The notes beneath the pieces were generated by a model. That model had not been told where the DNA came from and searched no databases. It saw only the letters and a program-made list of their open reading frames with translations. The position numbers were made by a program, and so were the translations under genes. Positions 34,592-37,852 of a DNA stretch of 37,852 nt are shown here, piece by piece. The stretch comes from Allomuricauda sp. TMED12 (GTDB lineage: Bacteria; Bacteroidota; Bacteroidia; Flavobacteriales; Flavobacteriaceae): the NCBI GenBank assembly GCA_002167435.2, contig NHBR02000112.1, positions 1-37,852 on the forward strand, written 5' to 3'. Position 1 is the first letter of the stretch. Each line of letters begins with the position of its first letter.

Positions 34592-36964
34592 TTATTCGCC
34601 CGAAGCTGAACGTACTTCCACTACTTGTTGAATTCGGTTGCCCTGATTATCAACAGCAGTAAGCATATATTCGCCGGACTCGATGTTTAAAATGAGCTCG
34701 TGGAAGTTTTCCGTCTTGCCCACAAAAATGTCATCCAAATACCAATAAATAATGGTGTTGGACTGTTGATGAGCTAATTTTAAAATAATTTCTGATGTTT
34801 TGGTGCCTAAATCTTTTGGAAGCAGAACGGTTTCATTTTTTTTTGGATAGATGAATTCCATCAAATTGTTTTCCAAGGCAGAACAACCTTGCAAATAAGG
34901 CGGTAAGGGCTTGTAATTTGGATTGGACGACGCGTAGTAATATTCCAAAACGGGAGGGAGCACCAACCAATTTTTGGCTACCATATCTTCCAACGGATAA
35001 CACTCGGAATTTACCCTAAATTGTTCCGAAGCATCTAAAAACACCTGTTGATGATATTGGCACGGACCACTTCGCGTTCCGTGTGTGGGGACCCATTCTT
35101 TTTTAATATCATCACAATACACCGATGCACGAAAACCACTTTGGGCACAAATCTCCAACTCAACAAGGTCATCAAATGGTTCTTGAAACCAACCACTTTG
35201 TGGTAGTGCGACCAACACATCAAAAAGCAAGGGAGCGGCAGCTGTAATCCCTGTGAGTCCAGGTCTTCCCTCGCCATCCGCATTGCCCGCCCAAACCCCA
35301 ATGGCATATTTAGGCGTAACTCCCACGGCCCACGCATCTTTAAAACCAAAACTGGTTCCAGTTTTCCAAGCGATAGGCTGGGAGGAATCAAAAAACTGCC
35401 AATTTTCATCACCTTCAGGTCGGTTTACTTCGTACATCGATTGAAATGTGCTATAAATAGCCCCAGCGCCAAAAACTAACGGGTCAAACTGTTCTTTACC
35501 AAAATCTTTAGTTTCATTTTCTATATAGGTGGCTTCTGTAAACTCTTGGTCTCTGTATGTGCTGGAATGGGTCAAAAAATAATTCAAACAGGAAGCCATA
35601 GAGGCATAGGTTGAGGTTACTTCCCACAGGGAACTTTCCGCACCTCCAAGAATCAAGGATAGCCCATAATAGGAAGCGGGCTTGTCCAACGATTCCATCT
35701 TCATTTTGTGGAGCTTGTTATAGAACTTTTGAAGCCCATATGCACGTAACAAACGGACGGCGGGCACGTTCAGTGAACGGGACAGTGCTTTACTGGCCGG
35801 CACAGCTCCTACGTGTTTCAAATCAAAATTTTGTGGATTATACCCATTGATGACGGTAGGAACGTCTTCTACAAGGCTATGGGGCAACAATTGACCTTCG
35901 TCCAATAAAGAAGCAAACAAAAAGGGTTTTAAAGTACTCCCTGTGCTTCGTTTTTTTGTGATGATGTCCACATAATTGGCGTGTGTCTCATCCGAAGGGG
36001 AATTGCCCACATACCCCAACACTTTTCGGGTTTCCATATCAAGCACCAAAATGGCCAGATTATGTATTTCGTTGCTTTGCAATTGTCGATAATGTCTTTC
36101 GGCCAAAAGATTTAGTTCTTGTTGTAGAGGTCTTTGAATGGAAGTGGTGATGCGCTGGCCCGGATGTTCGTTTCGAATACGCTCCGTAAGATGGGGAGCT
36201 ACATCTGGCAATGGAAAGGGTTTTTGCGGAAGCGGCTCGGCAATGGCCAGTTCATAAGTAGTTTGGTCGATAATTTCTTTCTCCCATAATTTCTTCAATA
36301 AACGGTTCCGTTTGTCCAAAAAGATTTGTTCGTTTCTTCCAGGGAAAATCAAGGCAGGTGCATTGGGTAAAACTGCTAAAGCAGCTGATTGTCCCCAACT
36401 TAATTCGTGGGCGGGAATTCCAAAATAGCGCCAAGCTGCCGTTTCCAATCCAACCACATTGCCCCCATAAGGTGTGTGAGAGGCATAGAGTTTCAAAATT
36501 TCCTCCTTCGAGTACCGAAATTCCAACCGAGTGGCCATAAATACTTCGATGAGTTTTTCCCAATACGTCCTATTTTGATTTTTTCTGCTCAACCGGATGA
36601 CCTGTTGTGTGATGGTACTGCCTCCCCTTCGGGTTTCTTTGATTAGATTGTGCCCAATGGCCTTAATAATGGAGATTGGATTGAAGCCGGGATGTTTATA
36701 AAAGTATTCATCCTCAAAATGCAGAATACTCTGTTTGAAGCGTTCGGGAACAGAATCGATTTGCGGGAATCGCCATTGCCCATCATCTGCGATACGTGCA
36801 CCGATGAGGGAGCCTTCGGAACTGTCCACAACCGTTGAAGTAGGGTCTTCAAAAAGGTTTTTGGGCAGGCAAAACAACCATAGAATCAAAATGATGAAAA
36901 ATACACCGCCCTTGATTTTATGGTTGACTAGGATTGTCTTTACTGGCGATAAAAATTTACTCAT
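34592..36964 (-). CDS. pbpC: Penicillin-binding protein 1C
   Basis: 790 residues. One N-terminal membrane anchor (about 19-35), a glycosyltransferase domain with FEDEYFYKHPGF (E84) and RRGGSTITQQVIRL, a transpeptidase domain with S343-T-L-K, S397-L-N and K534-T-G, and the C-terminal PBP1C domain. It builds and crosslinks peptidoglycan in the periplasm. The alpha-2-macroglobulin gene lies directly upstream (6-bp gap), the classic pairing for PBP1C. Confidence 0.95.
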   Translation of the reverse strand: MSKFLSPVKTILVNHKIKGGVFFIILILWLFCLPKNLFEDPTSTVVDSSEGSLIGARIADDGQWRFPQIDSVPERFKQSILHFEDEYFYKHPGFNPISIIKAIGHNLIKETRRGGSTITQQVIRLSRKNQNRTYWEKLIEVFMATRLEFRYSKEEILKLYASHTPYGGNVVGLETAAWRYFGIPAHELSWGQSAALAVLPNAPALIFPGRNEQIFLDKRNRLLKKLWEKEIIDQTTYELAIAEPLPQKPFPLPDVAPHLTERIRNEHPGQRITTSIQRPLQQELNLLAERHYRQLQSNEIHNLAILVLDMETRKVLGYVGNSPSDETHANYVDIITKKRSTGSTLKPFLFASLLDEGQLLPHSLVEDVPTVINGYNPQNFDLKHVGAVPASKALSRSLNVPAVRLLRAYGLQKFYNKLHKMKMESLDKPASYYGLSLILGGAESSLWEVTSTYASMASCLNYFLTHSSTYRDQEFTEATYIENETKDFGKEQFDPLVFGAGAIYSTFQSMYEVNRPEGDENWQFFDSSQPIAWKTGTSFGFKDAWAVGVTPKYAIGVWAGNADGEGRPGLTGITAAAPLLFDVLVALPQSGWFQEPFDDLVELEICAQSGFRASVYCDDIKKEWVPTHGTRSGPCQYHQQVFLDASEQFRVNSECYPLEDMVAKNWLVLPPVLEYYYASSNPNYKPLPPYLQGCSALENNLMEFIYPKKNETVLLPKDLGTKTSEIILKLAHQQSNTIIYWYLDDIFVGKTENFHELILNIESGEYMLTAVDNQGNRIQQVVEVRSASGE

Positions 36965-36970
36965 TCAACA

Positions 36971-37852
36971 TTACTGAACTATTTTCACCCATTCTCCTTT
37001 GTTACGGGCCAGGTAGTTGTTATTGTACATCGCTTCGGCTTGGGCACCTGGTAAATAGTAATCTCCTAAGAATGATGCATTCAACTTAATGACAAAGGTT
37101 TTGGATTTTTTGCCATCCAAGTCAAAATACAAATGAGTTCGGTCGTCCCGCGTATCCACATAATCCGCTTTGGACGTATTTTCATTGTCCCCGCTTACAA
37201 AAGAAGTGTCTATAATCTCCCATCCGCTGGGTACAATATGGGTTAGGGCCACATTGTCGATATAGTCATCCGAACTATTAAAAATGGTAACCTGTGTTTG
37301 GAACTCTGTTCCTTGTCTTAGTTCATTGATGTTTACCGAATTGCCCAATGGATCCAAATAATTTACCGATAATCTTAGGTTTTGTTGCTGTGTCAATTCC
37401 TCGCCAACCGGTAATTTTCCGGTCTGGGTAAGGGTGGCATAAATGATATTGACTTGGTTGTTTTTCAGTTCAATTTCTTCTTTAAAGGAAGTGATGGAAA
37501 GTTCCCGTTGTGCAATGGCCCTATCCGTTTTTACAGCAACCTCTTTTTCATTGTTGGTAAAAGTAATATCGATAGACCTACCACCGTTTTTCAATACCAT
37601 TTTGGACATTGCCAAGAGGGCAAAAGCAGTTTCTTGAGTACTGTACCATCTTTGGGATGATAAGTTTTTGGCCAAGGAAACAGCCAATTCTCTTTGTTGG
37701 GAATCACCCAATATCACCATGGTTTCCAATGCCATAGCTCGGTTTCTGAAAACTGAACCATAGGTTCTGTAATTGTAGTTATTGGGTTTAAAGTTAATGT
37801 TTGCCTTTTGAGCGATGGCTTGGGCCACCTCTTTTTTGCCGACCAAAGCGTA
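36971..37852 (-). CDS. Alpha-2-macroglobulin family protein, C-terminal part (start outside window)
   Basis: The frame is open to the right edge, so about 293 C-terminal residues are seen. They hold the end of the helical thioester-type domain (YRTYGSVFRNRAMALETMV, STQETAFALLAMSKM) and the final receptor-binding-like domain ending in ARNKGEWVKIVQ. Bacterial members are large periplasmic lipoproteins that trap proteases and work with PBP1C, encoded next to it. The thioester motif would lie outside the window. Confidence 0.88.
   Translation of the reverse strand, partial: YALVGKKEVAQAIAQKANINFKPNNYNYRTYGSVFRNRAMALETMVILGDSQQRELAVSLAKNLSSQRWYSTQETAFALLAMSKMVLKNGGRSIDITFTNNEKEVAVKTDRAIAQRELSITSFKEEIELKNNQVNIIYATLTQTGKLPVGEELTQQQNLRLSVNYLDPLGNSVNINELRQGTEFQTQVTIFNSSDDYIDNVALTHIVPSGWEIIDTSFVSGDNENTSKADYVDTRDDRTHLYFDLDGKKSKTFVIKLNASFLGDYYLPGAQAEAMYNNNYLARNKGEWVKIVQ

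Overview
The window looks like a chromosomal segment of a marine-type Flavobacteriaceae (Bacteroidetes) genome. Genes to the right of about 30,280 are ordinary chromosome: an AGCS sodium/amino-acid symporter, era, der, a small membrane protein, pbpC (PBP1C) and the end of an alpha-2-macroglobulin gene. Bacteroidetes-type promoters (TTG, about 20 nt, TAnnTTTG) can be read, most clearly in front of an initiator tRNA-Met at 30,280-30,352. Everything to the left of that tRNA reads as an integrated mobile element. A tyrosine recombinase gene (28,956-30,266) starts 13 bp from the tRNA 3' end, so the tRNA is the likely attachment site. The left end of the element lies outside the window.

Layout from left to right. 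1-8,472 is the GC-richer backbone of the element: the C-terminal part of a giant SNF2-type helicase/methylase protein, an AbiE-type toxin-antitoxin pair, and a PRTRC cassette (proteins E and C, a protein in the position of F that carries an apparent frameshift, protein B, a ThiF-family protein, and two small genes). 8,888-12,497 is an AT-rich two-gene restriction-modification unit on the minus strand (N6-adenine methylase plus PD-(D/E)XK nuclease). 13,149-14,395 is an unrecognised two-gene operon. 14,577-19,494 is a row of small unrelated genes, nearly all in one direction: two GNAT acetyltransferases, a broken DinB lipoprotein gene, a transglutaminase-like protein, a VOC protein, a GIY-YIG-like protein, a pRiA4b ORF-3 protein and several hypotheticals. 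A short AT-rich motif recurs at their junctions. 20,116-22,310 is a dGTPase plus a CCA-adding-type nucleotidyltransferase, 2 bp apart. 22,692-24,437 is a mobilisation module: candidate oriT, MobC, MOB-P relaxase and a small gene.

The most interesting part is 24,513-28,732. A plus-strand operon encodes a two-repeat ubiquitin-like protein, an E2-fold protein with no cysteine anywhere, and a JAB-peptidase/E1 fusion. Facing it, a minus-strand operon encodes a sigma-70-like factor, a 108-residue protein and an ImmA/IrrE-type metallopeptidase. Between them lie two mirror-image promoter-like sequences sharing TGAAACGCTC, GTAAT and TTATAG at identical offsets (21 of 26 positions). They do not resemble the housekeeping promoter of this phylum. 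My reading is that the sigma factor drives both its own operon and the ubiquitin-like operon, and that the peptidase may release it by cutting an inhibitor, perhaps the 108-residue protein. The general ubiquitin-like family is known from comparative genomics and from the Bil/Bub antiviral systems. A dedicated sigma/peptidase switch attached to it is the part I would look at first. The PRTRC cassette is a second, separate set of Ubl-, E2- and E1-like proteins on the same element.
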